A DNA stretch of 64,000 nucleotides, taken from assembly GCA_047495785.1 (NCBI GenBank), contig JBLDXI010000029.1:1302001-1366000 (forward strand), read 5' to 3'. The DNA is from Lepidodermella squamata. Lineage: Eukaryota > Gastrotricha. Numbering within the stretch: position 1 is the stretch's first letter; each line of letters opens with the position of its first letter. This document shows, piece by piece, positions 53,365 through 64,000 of this stretch. The notes under the pieces are model-generated. The model was not told the DNA's origin. It did no database searches and was given only the letters and a program-made list of their open reading frames with translations. The translations under genes were made by a program, and so were the position numbers.

Positions 53365-54208
53365 AGGAGAAAAGGCCAGCACGACACAGCTGATCGATCC
53401 TGACAATTTGACGACAAATGGCGTTCAAACTTCGGCCCAACTCAAAGTCCAAATGTTCATCTTTTTGGCAGTTACGAATCCAAAACTTCAACAAACCAAG
53501 CGGAGCAGTTTCTACTTTCCGCCGTTTAGCGAAAAATGCGAAAACATGGCGAAGACGATTGCGGTCGTCATAGGTCCACTCCATGCGAGAATTTGTGAAA
53601 TAGACTAAATTTGAAGAAAATAGAATAGGAATTTGAAAAATAGCTACAAGTCTCACTTTTATCATATTTTCTTGACGCGGCTCTGATAAAATTCCAAGTT
53701 CCAAAGGCAGCGCCAGATAAAGTTGAATTTAAAGTAGAGTTGGTTAATTCAAACATTTCTTGTTCTTCTTGTTGCTGCTGTTGCTGTGGCTGTTGCTGCG
53801 GCTGTTGCTGCGGTTGTTCCTGCGGTTGTTGCTGCGGCTGTTCCATCGGCTGTTCCATCGGCTGTTGCTGCGGCTGTTGCTGCGGCTGTTGCTGCGGCTG
53901 TTCCAGCGGCTGTTGCTGCGGCTGTTCCAGCGGCTGTTGCTGTTGCTGCTGGTGTACTGCAGGAGGTAGATGAAATTGGTCGTTATTGTTGTGAGCAACC
54001 GCGCCAGATTTCTTTTGCTGCTTGCCACGCGCGTTCTCACCAAAGAATGACCTAATGTCCCATGTCGTTTGGAGCGGTTAGCTTGCTGTTTTTCCAGAGC
54101 GGCTTGGCGATTACGATCCTTTTCGAGGGCTTTTAATTGTTTTTTTCTCTGGTTTTTCGACAGAGTCTTGGGCGTTGAGTGATTTAAATCGCCGTTGTCT
54201 TCTGCCAT
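53288..54208 (-). pseudogene. Polyglutamine-containing gene with frame break
   Basis: The ATG at 54208 opens a basic helical start (KNQRKKQLKALEKDRNRQ). Near 54060 the frame must shift by one base to enter DIRSFFGENARGKQQKKSG and a Q/P repeat encoded by CTG/CGG-rich DNA at 53755-53955 (units such as LEQPQQQP). A 52-nt intron (53605-53656) then joins KYDK to IYFTNSRMEWTYDDRNRL, ending EGEYVYKKK. The frame break may be a real mutation or a G-run sequencing error. It sits tail-to-tail with the transposase-like gene and may be part of the same element. Confidence 0.5.
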
Positions 54209-54310
54209 CGAAATGCGCTCACAAAATGACAGACGAAAAAATGACCGAATAACGCAGAGGCCGACAGCGCGACCTCACCACCACACCACCACCACCATCT
54301 AAACATGCCA

Positions 54311-55142
54311 GTGTTACGACCCAAGTCCGAAAGCGACCACATCGCGGTCTGGTCGACCAGACCCCGACGTGGCCATAGTCGATTTCCACGCCGCGCTCTG
54401 GTCGACCAGGATGCGACGGGCCTGCAATCTCTCTTATCAAACACCTTTGTCGGGCTTCGGCTCGTAGGTGTTAACCCAGGTACGGTGGGCTCCAAATCGA
54501 GAACAATGGACGCGCGTGCGCACTGTCCCGCCGTGCTCTGGCTCACACTTGTTGCGCGCGAGCCAGAGCCCGACCGCGCTTATTGACTGAGTTGAGTGGC
54601 CGAACATTTTTTTAATTAATATAAATTTACGAAAAAAATGGCAAAGTCACGAGCTGTATGTCTCACGCACTGTCTATATTCAGCGCGCCTTAACTGACTC
54701 GCGATTTTTGTTTGTTTTTGTTTAATAGTAATAATCGAGCCTTTTTTAAATATTCCGTTATTTTTTCTGACTCAAGCTGTGGCCGCTCACGTGCTAATAG
54801 ACACTTAAATACACTATTTTTACTTTGCTTCCACCTACATAAAAAATAGAATGACTAGTAAAAGTTGAAATCAAACTTATTCGGGCTCTGGCCCATGCGC
54901 GCGCGTGTGAGCCAGAGCACGGCGGGACAATGCGCACGCGCGTCCATTGTTCTCGATTTGGAGCCCACCGTACCTGGGTTAACACCTACGAGCCGAAGCC
55001 CGACAAAGGTGTTTGATAAGAGAGATTGCAGGCCCGTCGCATCCTGGTCGACCAGAGCGCGGCGTGGAACATGAGTAATGCCCAGTCGGGGTCTGGTCGA
55101 CCAGACCGCGATGTGGTCGCTTTCGGACTTGGGTCGTAACAC
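54311..55142. mobile_element. Foldback element with ~262-bp inverted arms
   Basis: The left arm 54311-54573 and right arm 54881-55142 are nearly perfect inverted copies, starting GTGTTACGACCCAAGTCCGA and ending at GAGCCAGAGCCCGA. They flank an AT-rich 307-bp spacer. Each arm contains the palindrome GTCTGGTCGACCAGAC. The arms differ mainly in one ~20-bp patch (GGCCATAGTCGATTTCC against GGCATTACTCATGTTCC). Mirror-image open frames in the arms are not genes. Confidence 0.85.
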
Positions 55143-55234
55143 CAGTACTGCACACATGATAGCTAGCAATAAATAACTGAGGATGATTCATCTAGGTCAC
55201 CCTGCAAACCCGGACTAGTATGTAATGCAGTAAA

Positions 55235-55435
55235 ATGACTTTCCGATGGTTTAATTTAGTTTTCACCCTTTTTATATATTTCCGACGTTTCAAGTCAACA
55301 AATGACACTGCTCCCTTCACGCGCATGGCGACCATCATCCAGCGTTGGAACGACCTGCCCAAGACCGTGTTTCCTAACATTATTGATCCTCATTTATTCA
55401 AAATATCTGTGAACGATCTAGGCCTAGTTTTTTAA
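55235..55435 (+). mobile_element. C-terminal fragment of a non-LTR (LINE) reverse transcriptase
   Basis: The frame reads YFRRFKSTNDTAPFTRM, then TIIQRWNDLPKTVFPN and LFKISVND before a stop. The pattern F-T-x-R-x-x-x-x-W-N-x-L-P-x-x-V followed by F-K is the usual tail of Jockey/CR1/RTE-type LINE polyproteins. Only about 60 codons remain, so it is a 5'-truncated copy. It begins within 100 bases of the foldback element. Confidence 0.6.
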
Positions 55436-56261
55436 CATCCGAAAACTGACCGAAAATTCTTCGTAAATAAAAAAAAAGTAAAAATGGTTCGCGGAAAGAA
55501 ATTATTAGTTCGATGGAATGATGTAGACCCCGAATTTCCCCGAAAAAATCACATTTTCATGTTGGGAAACTTAATTTCATAATTATCTTGATAACAACAG
55601 CAGTCAATGCATGAAGATGTGTGAATTTTCACTTTGAATTGATCGACTTATCAGTTGGAGGTGAAAGGTTCAGCAGAAAGTTTTGCGAAATTTATTCGTA
55701 ATTTTTTTATCACAAATAAATTGCGCTCTCCAAAAGTAAAAATCACCTTCGAGCTCGCTCAATTTTTGAAAATAATTTTTTCCTGATGAGTGTTGAGTGG
55801 AATTATGGCAACCAATTAAATTCATTGAAAAATTTTCCTTCGTATCAGATACAAATTATACTTCGCCCAAGTAATTGAGATAGATCGGAATCAGTTTTCA
55901 GTCTCCTCCTGGATAGTTTTGACGACTTTTTAATGACTCATCACCTCGTATGGATTAAGCAAATGTTACAACGTCTCATGTTTTATTCGATCAATCACGA
56001 ATGTCCGAAATATATCAATATTTTTTTACAATTTTTCTTCATCGAAGCACTTCGTACCACAGACCAAAGACTTGGATAACAAAATGCTAACGCAGGTGAA
56101 GAAAAATAGACACAAGCAGGGACTATTATTAGCTGTGAGCTGAACAGATATTTTTCTTCCTCCAAGCCAAGTTGACAGAGACAAGATAATTAGGTCAAAA
56201 AAATGGCGTGTGACTTGTAATAAAAATTACACAGTTTTTTCACCGAAATTTCGAAAAATAA
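55436..56261. other. Intergenic, no gene seen
   Basis: About 830 AT-rich bases between the LINE fragment and the ferritin stop. It includes a minus-strand ferritin 3' UTR; an AATAAA-like signal (TTTATT on plus) lies near 55982. Confidence 0.4.
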
Positions 56262-56786
56262 TTAATGACTGCCGCCGAGGGTTTCCTTGTCGAACATGTA
56301 CTCGCCAAGGCCAGGGCCGACGCGCTTCAGGATAGCAACATAGTCCGAGAACTGCTTGATCGAATCGACCTGTTCCTTGAGGTACTCACCCTCCAGGAAA
56401 TCGCACATTTGCACGTCGTTGTGACGCGTGGCAACTGCGTGTAAGTCCAACAGCGACTGGTTGACCTTCTTCTCGAGGGCCAGGGCAGTTTCCATCGCAT
56501 TCAAACCACTGCCCCATTCGTCCTGTTCCGGCTTGGCAATCGGCTGGAGAACAACACGGCCGCCTCGCTTGTTCTGGTATTTCATCAATTTCTCGGCATG
56601 TTCGTGCTCTTCGTCGCTCTGCTTCTTGAAGAAAGCGTGGAAGCCAGGCAGGGCGATGTCGTCGCGGTCGAAGTGGAAGGCCATCGACAAGTAAACGTAC
56701 GAGGCGTGCAGCTCCATGTTGATCTGGCGGTTGATGCCAGCCTCAGACTCGGCGTTGTAATTTTGACGGGGCAGCGTAACAGACAT
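56262..56786 (-). CDS. Ferritin, H-type subunit, intronless
   Basis: 174 aa, single exon. Ferritin stores iron as a 24-subunit shell; H-type chains oxidise Fe(II). Ferroxidase ligands are all visible: Glu in [12 protein letters not shown], Tyr in the same helix, Glu/His in [12 protein letters not shown], Glu in [10 protein letters not shown] and Gln in [15 protein letters not shown] and the C-terminal [15 protein letters not shown] match invertebrate cytosolic ferritins. There is no signal peptide, so it is cytosolic. Lacking the intron of its divergent neighbour, it may have arisen by retroposition or intron loss. Shares its promoter region with 57324. Confidence 0.95.
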   Translation of the reverse strand: MSVTLPRQNYNAESEAGINRQINMELHASYVYLSMAFHFDRDDIALPGFHAFFKKQSDEEHEHAEKLMKYQNKRGGRVVLQPIAKPEQDEWGSGLNAMETALALEKKVNQSLLDLHAVATRHNDVQMCDFLEGEYLKEQVDSIKQFSDYVAILKRVGPGLGEYMFDKETLGGSH

Positions 56787-57323
56787 TTTTGCGCAAAAAT
56801 AAAATTCCTAGCAACAAAAATGAAAAATCCACCTTAATTTTCAGCCGAGATGAATGCAATTTTTGGACGCGAATTGGTGGAATAAAAATAATGGGAATAG
56901 CTAGGACCTTCCATGTGTTTCTATGTGTGTGTATGTGTGCAGATTATTTTCAACTGCGTCAGCATGAATCAATGAAATAAGCCACAGTGCTTTTATTATA
57001 TTAGTGGGTCACTAATAAAAGAGAAGTGCTGCGTTCGTATTACGCTGCCTTGTTTTTGTAATCGCGTGCCGCTCATATAAGCAGACACACGCACACATAA
57101 ACAACGTGGCTTTTATTATTATTATGCCTGAACAAAACAGTTCTATCAAACGCATTTTCTGCCTGCTCATAAAATGGCGTATGTCTTGCCTAGGTCAACT
57201 CCGTTATTTCTGCCATTCATCGATTTTACTCAAATCGATATCTCGCGAAAACCACAACATTTTTGTTTATTTATGTATAGGTTTTACTGAATTTATAGTG
57301 ATAAATCGCTGAATTTTCGGAAA
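56787..57323. promoter_or_regulatory. Shared promoter region of two divergent ferritin genes
   Basis: 537 bases. A TATAAG box lies at 57075-57080 on the plus strand. Candidate hypoxia-response cores are GCGTG (57064) and ACGTG (57105), and TGATAA, a GATA-factor site, lies at 57299. C. elegans ferritin promoters combine HIF-1 sites with a GATA site, so an iron-response arrangement is plausible. An imperfect inverted repeat TTTTATTATATTAGTG/CACTAATAAAAG spans about 56992-57020. I see no canonical iron-responsive RNA element. Confidence 0.4.
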
Positions 57324-58793
57324 ATGTCGCAAACGACTTTGCCACGCCAGAATTTCCACCAAGAATCCGAAGCGGCCATCAATCGCCAAATCAACCTCGA
57401 ACTTTACGCCTCGTATGTCTACATGTCGATGGCGAATCATTTCGACCGCGATGACGTTGCGTAAGTTGCCGTTATTTTGTTAACATTCCCCCAAAATTTC
57501 CCCCTATGGGCGCGATTTTTCGAATTTGGTTTCTAATGAGCTGGAAAATAGCGTTGAAAAAACCGAAAATAGATACCCAACTTCATAGATTTTCTAGCGA
57601 GAATTACTGGAATGAAAATCTGCTTCATAATGAAAGAATCAGAGTCAAGGAAAGAGAGAAATGGGTGGAAGAGAGTTGAAGAATTTCGATAATTATAATA
57701 AAATTATCAATACCTATCCACGTAAAAGATTTTGTATTTTAAAATCGGCAATAATTTCTATGAATTTTCCCTGCGATTTGAAAAATGCAGGGCTAGCTGG
57801 ATTAACCCATCTATCGTTAAGCTATCTGTAGAATTTGAATTAAATTTATCTGCTAGCGGAAGCAAAATGCCCCTCGCGGAACTTAACTCGAAATGTTCCA
57901 AAATCCAAAAGTCATTCTTGAATAATTTTAAAAATTTCTGGCGAAGCATGAGTTGTGGATTGAACCCTCTGTCTTATAGGGAATGTTACGCTGAATTTAC
58001 TGGTGAATTTTTCTAATTATTTTGGTCACTCTTGACCCATAATAAAGTTCCGAATTTCGGGCCAATAGAAAATTCCAAAATTTGGTTCCGCCACGGCAAA
58101 TTATGTTACGCTTACCGTAAACTTGGATCCGCTAAAAGGAGGACCCAATTGAATTTAATAAAATGTTCAAATTCTCCATAAAATCGAGGGTCCCAGTGAG
58201 TCAGAGTACAGAAGTGGAATGTCACGAAACCGAGTTGAAAGTTGAAAAATCCCTAGAAAAACCTGAAGTGAAAATTCAACTTCAAGTTTTGAAGTTGACT
58301 TCAAAACTTTCACTTCAAAATCTTCGTTTTTATAACAAGAATGAATATTCCACATGTCTCACATTTTTAAGACGATTTCTGAAGTTAAAATTGGTTATTT
58401 TTTTCTAGTCTGCCCGGATTCAGCAACTTTTTCAAGAAAATGTCCGACGAAGAGCGCGAACACGCCGAGTTGTTGATGAAGTACCAGAACAAGCGCGGCG
58501 GCCGTGTTGTCCTGCAGCCCGTGCCGAAGCCGGAGAAGGACGAGTGGGGAAGCGGCCTGAACGCCATTGAAACGGCGCTGACGCTCGAGAAGAACGTCAA
58601 CCAATCACTGCTGGAGCTGCACGCGGTCGGCGATCGCCACAACGACGTGCAGATGTGCGACTTTTTGGAGGGCGAATTCTTGAAGGAACAGGTCGACTCG
58701 ATCAAGCAACTGTCGGACTACGTCGCCATTCTGAAGCGCGTCGGCCCTGGCCTTGGCGAGTACATGTTCGACAAGGAGACGCTGTCTGCTTGA
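57324..58793 (+). CDS. Ferritin, H-type subunit, one long intron
   Basis: Two exons, 57324-57460 and 58409-58793, with a 948-nt intron after DRDDVA; 173 aa. Ferroxidase residues are conserved ([41 protein letters not shown]). Exon 2 is ~85% like the neighbour at the protein level by eye ([19 protein letters not shown] against [19 protein letters not shown]). The intron is about 19 times longer than most in the window and contains a 26-bp palindrome. Cytosolic; divergently transcribed from the intronless copy. Confidence 0.95.
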
Positions 58794-59650
58794 ATTTGGC
58801 ATCGAAAAACCGGAACCAGTATATAATTATTTCACAAGTCGTTTCAATTGCTGACAGAAAAACATTTGAAGGAAAAACCAGAGAACAGTTCTTTCTTGAT
58901 TATGCGATGTTTTGAAGGAATTTATTATTATTTTTGAGGGTTATTAAGGCTCCATTTTAGCTAGCTCAATGCTGTTGTACTACAGTACTGAAAGAGCTTC
59001 CTATTGCTGCTAATTCGTGTCTAGACATGGAAAGTGCAACTTTTAGCTAGAATTCTGATTGTTCCTCTGTGTCTTTTATCGATTTCGGCCAACAATAATT
59101 GACGAATAAAGACTTGATAGCTGGTTATTATTCTGGGTGCTTCTTCTCCTATGGGAATTAGCCTAACTGGGTGACCACAGGAAGCAGCTGAAAATTGCTA
59201 GCTGAACGCAATATCAAGCTCATTTTTAACTTGCAATCGTCATCATTCGTGGATAACTGATCTTGAGAAGAAATTTTTCTATCTCCAAAGGGATCGCACT
59301 TCAGTCAACTGAAATTGATCGGTTGACGTTGACAAAGTTTGACCTGGCCTGAAGTTTCCAACAGACGTGGAATTTGAAATGAAAGACTGAATTTGCAGGT
59401 GCTGAATTTTAATAATAATTCACATAAGATTTGCAGGCTGCAATTTAAGCGTTGAAGCAATCCTATTGTTAGGAGGTTATTCTTGGTATAAATTAAATTT
59501 TGGCATGGCTGCAATTGCGAATCACGATGGTGTACCTAGAGAAAGCCATAAAAAGTCGCAACTAAGCAAGTTGTATGCATGAAATTCAATTCTTCCTTGA
59601 TTAATTGGGCATCGGTTGTTTCGCTGGTTCTCTGGTAGGTTCTTCGTGGT
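58794..59650. other. Intergenic, no gene seen
   Basis: About 860 bases between the plus ferritin and the large minus gene, whose 3' ends converge here. AATAAAG near 59107 may end the ferritin transcript. Nothing else is supported. Confidence 0.4.
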
Positions 59651-62600
59651 TTATTCGTCACCGATGTAGCAATAGTTTAACACTTCGCTTTGGAGCCAGT
59701 AAGGATCGGCGATAATGTCGTCGCCGGTGTGTTCTGATGCCACGAAAACAATCGTCAAGGTTAGCGGGATTTCTCTGTTCCTTTTCCTCGGGACTTTTCC
59801 TGCCTTCAAGTCCTCGGCCAACTGCTTAATCACCTCACCAACCTCTTCCTTCAGCTCAACTGGAACGCCAACCATCAGTTCGCGGCTTTTAATTTCCTCG
59901 GGCTTCACTTCTGCTAAGTACCCGGTCTTCGTGTCCCAAGTTTTGTAGCCACAGTATCGCAGCAGCTCTCGCAAATAATCTAGCAAGTATTTTCTTATTG
60001 AAGAAAAGTCTCCCCTTTCGGCTGGAATATTGTCGGTTTGCATCAGCTTCGCACTGATTACGTGACCGCTACCTCGAATAATAACGTCAATCCCAGGGTA
60101 AAGATCTGGCGTTTCTTCAAGTCCGATTTTCTCGATTTCCTGCACGTTATATATGCCATATCGTGACATGATCAACGGCAAAACGACTTTCTCGAATCCG
60201 AGACCCTTCACGTTACGATAATCCCTTACACTTCCCCCTCCGACAGGTATGCGACCCTTCCCCCATTGAAGCCAACTCAGCCCATACCAAACAACGAAGG
60301 CAATCTGAACACCGGCGGATCGGATAGACTCAGCTATTTTCGCAAGGCCCGGATTGGGAATAGCCACGGGAGCAGGATGGGGAGGCTTTGTTTGAGATGG
60401 CTTCGGATCGTGATTCGGCTTAGCTTGGCTTGAATAAGTCAATGGGTGAACATTATCTGATGTAATTTCGCAGGGCGGTAGATCTGTTTTGGAAACTTTT
60501 GGATTGAGTGATACGCCTCCGTAAGCTATTCTCCTGGCGTCTGGCCTGTCCTCGATTTCACTTTGCTCGATAACAGCTGGCACCCATGGACTAGCTTCCA
60601 CAGCATTCCGGCCAGCAACCGCCGAAGCGTGGATTGCCTTCATTCGATCGAAGGTTGAGCGAAAGTTGTTCAAATCGGTCAGATATTCCCACCTAGATTC
60701 CAGAAATTTTCCATATGAGTAAAGCAAGTCGAGAGCTGTGAATAATTTGGTAAGCTCTTTCAAGCGTTTAAATTCAGGGAACCATTCAGCGATTTTGTCG
60801 TAATTTTGAGTCAGATCGCGACAAAATTCCTTCTCGGCTTTGAAAGGATCCTCCTCGCCATCTTCGCCATTGATAAGAGCGAATTCGTCGGTCCCATCTC
60901 TTACATGCCCATCGGCATTGAAAATCATAGGCTTGAAACGCACGGACATTTTCACATGATCGTCGAACGAATAAGTGATCCAATTGTCATCTTCGCGCAC
61001 GTCATAGCGAATCTCATCGGCTTCGATCCACATCCGCAGAGGCCTGTATCCACCTCGTTCAGAAACACTTCGCAAGATACCGTCTGTCTTCGAACTAAAA
61101 AAATCGGGCAGGTCCTTCAAGAATCCTTGCCTCGCGGAACGAACGTGGAACGGTTCTTTCGCGCTGATCTCAACACCCATTAACAGCTGTTTCAACAGGT
61201 AATCAGTGTGAAACAGGGTTGTGAAAATCAGCGAGTCCGATAGTTCGGCCGGGTTGAATCTGCAGTTTTGAAACGGATGCAGCGGCATCTTGTCATGCGG
61301 CGGGTCTAAGCTGAAGAAAACCACATGTCGCTTTTCGATCCCCAGCGAAAATACTCTAACGACATCTTCCCAGGCTACCAGGCCAATCCTCGCCTGTTCT
61401 GAGCTAAACAATTTACTGAAAAATCCAGGTGGTTTGTATTCGTTGGCCAGAAGTTGGACTGCGCCCGTCTGCTTGTTGATCCTGACGCCTGAGATAGTCG
61501 TGAGGCCAGCGCAGTTGAGCGGTCCAAGTAGTTGTTTGTTGTTAACCAACCATCCTTCCGGGTCCCTCTGAACAAGCGGGGATCTCATGAAGTGACTTAC
61601 ATGGTCGAACGTCATGCGACCATGATCATACAGAAAAGCCGACATGGCACTCTTCCGGCAGGCGACAACGGTCGGTAAAGCATGGCTCTTTGCGTCAAAT
61701 AACTCTTTCTCGTAAAGCATCAAGTTCAGCATTGGTTTGTAGTTTTCACCCAAGATTGCAGAGGCGCCTGGTAATATTATTAAACAGTCATTTTCACTTT
61801 AACTTTACGATGTGCTATGAATCTAACATACCTTCTCCGGCACGCTCGAGTTTCTTTAAAAACTCAGACTGCAATCGATCCATCAGGAGCTTAAGGCCAA
61901 TAGCATCGGCCACGCTCACCAAAGGAGGAAGAAGACTTGGCGTGTATGGGACGTAGAACATAGCAGCTTCGAAGTAATTCTTAGCTTTCTCAGCTATCTT
62001 GTTGTAGCCCAAAAGCTGACCAGCTTTCTCGACGATAATCGAGCACCATCGCGCGGTGTAGTACCTGATCGGAGTGATATTTGTTATCATATAAGACACA
62101 CCAATTGCTCCATCAAGCAGTTCAAACAACAATTTCAGTTTCGCAAATATCACTGCCTTGTCAATTTTTCCACTGTCATTTTCGATAGCCTTAACGAGCC
62201 ACACTGCCGCGTTGAGTTGGCAAAGGATATACTCAACTTGGTGATTGCATAGACTGATAAGGTCAATGTAGCTCAGGGCAACATCAATTGCGGTCCAGCG
62301 TTGCTTGGCTAAATTTCGGCGTACGGCTTGTTCGAACTTCCTTATCGGCCTGACATGTGGCAGCAACTGCCGCAGCGATCGCCACTCTTTCTTCAACCCA
62401 GGAGGTTGAACATCATCAGAATTTTTGAATAATTGAAGATGCTCCATTGCGAAGCCATATCGAAGCAGCTGTGCGCGAACTTTGAAGTTCATTAGCTGGG
62501 CTATGCAAATTTCAGCCAACTTTTGGCCCTGCATTTCTAGTGGAGCAGACCAAAAAGCATCTTCAATCAAAGTAAGGCCTTCAGCCAAGTTTGCATCGTG

Positions 62601-64000
62601 CGTTTTGACCTCGTTGGTTTTCAGGTGTAGAATTCCTTGTACGAGACTGAAGACCGGCTTTGATTTTATTTTTTGGAAATCGTCGTCTGCCTCTAACATT
62701 TCGACAGCCGCTTTAAAGACATTTCGCTCGCAATTTATAGCTAGATTAGTGGCAACCTGAACGTAGCCCCTCGAACAGTGGGTTCTGAGCTCTGAGACTA
62801 GTTGGTCGAACTGCTGCTCGCGTTTTATGGCACTCACCTGGCTTGTGAGAAAAATGTGGGCTTGTTCAACCATCTCGCTTAGCAAAGGAGAACTCGAGTC
62901 CAGGAACCCGAAATTGTGAAGCGATTTGCGGACTCGCAGCAGGAACTCAACAGCGTCGATCGATTTATCATTTTCATTTGCCATGCTGAGCGCTAGTCGT
63001 CCAGCGAGAATAAATGACTCTAGCTTGTTCCGTAATTCCGACCCACGCGGGCCAAACTTGTGCTGCAGTTTGCGGGCGAATCGTGTTCGGCTTTCGGCTG
63101 AACCTCCTAACTTTGCTATTTCAAATAGCCGAGCAGGATTTACAGCCACCCCTGAGAGCGATGTGTAAACTGCTAAGCAGCGCACAGCTGCAGCGGCATT
63201 TTTCAGCTCCATCATCCTCTCCGCGAGAGCAGCCCAAGTCGCAGGCTCCTTTTCCTTTCTGAACGTTACGATTTTGTTGACGCACGATTTGCACATGGGA
63301 TCGGCTTGTCCTGGGTCGTCCGTCAAGAGATAAGACGAGCAACAGCTCCATTGCGAACACGCATAGCAAGCTGAAATACAGCCGTAGCAGACCTCCTGTT
63401 TACCACAGCCGATACACTTTGGCACGAAACCAGGGCAATAAGGTTTTTTGCATTTTCTACAGGTCTTCAGGCAGCTTTCGCACGTAATCTTCTGACACCG
63501 CGAACAGTTCGTTGAGCTGCAAGAGGATTGCCCTAATCCAAATGAGGTGAAAAGACAAAGTTCTTTACGGCACGTGCCACATTCAGTTATGCAATTGCTA
63601 CAGTAACTGAGCCGACAAGTTGTGCAGCTCTCCTTGAAGACATTGCATGAAGTGCAGAAGGCTGACTTGCAGCTGTAGCAGACACGCAGGCATTTAGTCC
63701 TGCAAATGCATCCGCCACATTGTTGGCATGTTGTGAACGAGTCGCTGGTATCGGTATCGAACAGCTGTGAGATGAACGACGGGGTCTCTGCGCAAATTTT
63801 GCATTTAACTTGATCAGATTTTCTAAAACCGTGATGTTTAGGCGGATTGTTGACAATCGGTTTCGACGGCCGTTGTTGACGGCTGGTTGATGCAGGCTCC
63901 GGACTGCTCGGATTGTTGACATTTCCCGGATTTTCTAGGTACACCCTCCTGCCATTTGCGAGCTCTTTCTCAAGAATGGACTGGTCCAGTTGGAAGAAAT
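59651..64000 (-). CDS. Large Cys-rich multidomain protein, 5' end outside the window
   Basis: Two exons are visible: 61832 to beyond 64000 and 59651-61767, joined across a 64-nt intron (ERAGEG-ASAILGENY). At least 1428 aa. The open frame continues to the window end without a start. After a Pro/Ser linker, residues ~66-245 form a run of CxxC pairs (CKIC, CQQCGGC, CRKELC, CRKCKKPYC, CIGCGKQEVC), probably several zinc ribbons. A long helical middle follows (63240-61830). The second exon contains RIAYGGVSLNPK and ends with GFEKVVLP plus PGIDVIIRGSGHVISAKLM, which could be a PD-(D/E)xK-type nuclease core. Family and function unknown to me. Confidence 0.7.

Noticed and set aside
53740-53973. Plus-strand frames made of Cys/Gly, Leu/Arg or Ala/Val repeats
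   Set aside because: They are antisense readings of the CTG/CGG triplet repeat; the minus-strand Q/P frame fits a real gene better.
54184-55191. Several 60-120 aa frames containing the same peptide on both strands
   Set aside because: They are mirror images produced by the foldback arms and contain no recognisable domain.
56787-57323. Iron-responsive RNA element in the ferritin leaders
   Set aside because: A CACAGTG word occurs near 56981, but the bulged-C stem and CAGUGN loop could not be built around it in either transcript.
58163-58408. 81-aa plus-strand frame in the ferritin intron
   Set aside because: Low-complexity Lys/Leu/Val content created by the palindromic CTTCAA-rich sequence; lies wholly inside a good GT-AG intron.
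1-64000. CRISPR arrays, operons with ribosome binding sites or other bacterial features
   Set aside because: Spliceosomal introns, TATA boxes, AATAAA signals and a eukaryotic tRNA show animal nuclear DNA; no CRISPR-like regular repeats were seen.

Overview
This is eukaryotic nuclear DNA from an invertebrate animal. Genes are small, on both strands, with poly(A) signals (AATAAA) close behind their stops. The introns I could resolve are mostly 48-64 nt, GT-AG, often ending TTTTCAG or ATTTTCAG. One tRNA-Gln gene is present. The very short introns, that acceptor style, a pair of N-acylated globins and acceptor-like TTT(C/T)AG just ahead of many start codons fit a nematode best. I cannot exclude another ecdysozoan such as a tardigrade or mite.

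Layout. 0-1.7 kb: two tandem NPC2/ML-domain secreted lipid-binding protein genes (minus), then tRNA-Gln. 2.9-40.7 kb: a dense island of about 38 mostly single-exon genes for short secreted proteins (59-209 aa), each starting with a signal peptide and many with dibasic KR/RR/RKR sites, so they look like prohormone or neuropeptide-like precursors, or a secreted-effector array. Three groups stand out. A plus-strand set at 2.9-8.0 kb has no clear shared motif. A minus-strand set at 8.0-22.3 kb often ends in a short aromatic-basic box (WFGRAPP, WFARAPP, PAQFFR, AQHFR, MFFRKFF). A plus-strand set at 24.9-32.8 kb carries KR followed by GAFGxFG and then an acidic tail. From 34 to 40.7 kb there are basic precursors, including one with four related peptide units (36856) and one with two (40352). 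Two divergent globins with MG-type acylation N-termini sit inside the island at 22.9-24.7 kb.

41.5-45.1 kb: a hydroxylysine-kinase-like (APH-fold) gene and a complete cytochrome P450, convergent. 45-55.5 kb: gene-poor and rich in mobile-element traces: a MITE with long inverted repeats, a transposase-like multi-exon gene facing a polyglutamine gene, an 830-bp foldback element and a LINE reverse-transcriptase tail. 56.2-58.8 kb: two divergent H-type ferritins sharing one promoter region. 59.6 kb to the window end: a large minus-strand gene, incomplete at its 5' end, with a Cys-rich zinc-ribbon-like array, long helical regions and a possible nuclease-fold C-terminus.

The strongest candidate for an undescribed system is the secreted-peptide island: at least two paralogous families with family-specific motifs that I do not recognise from known neuropeptide, antimicrobial-peptide or effector families.
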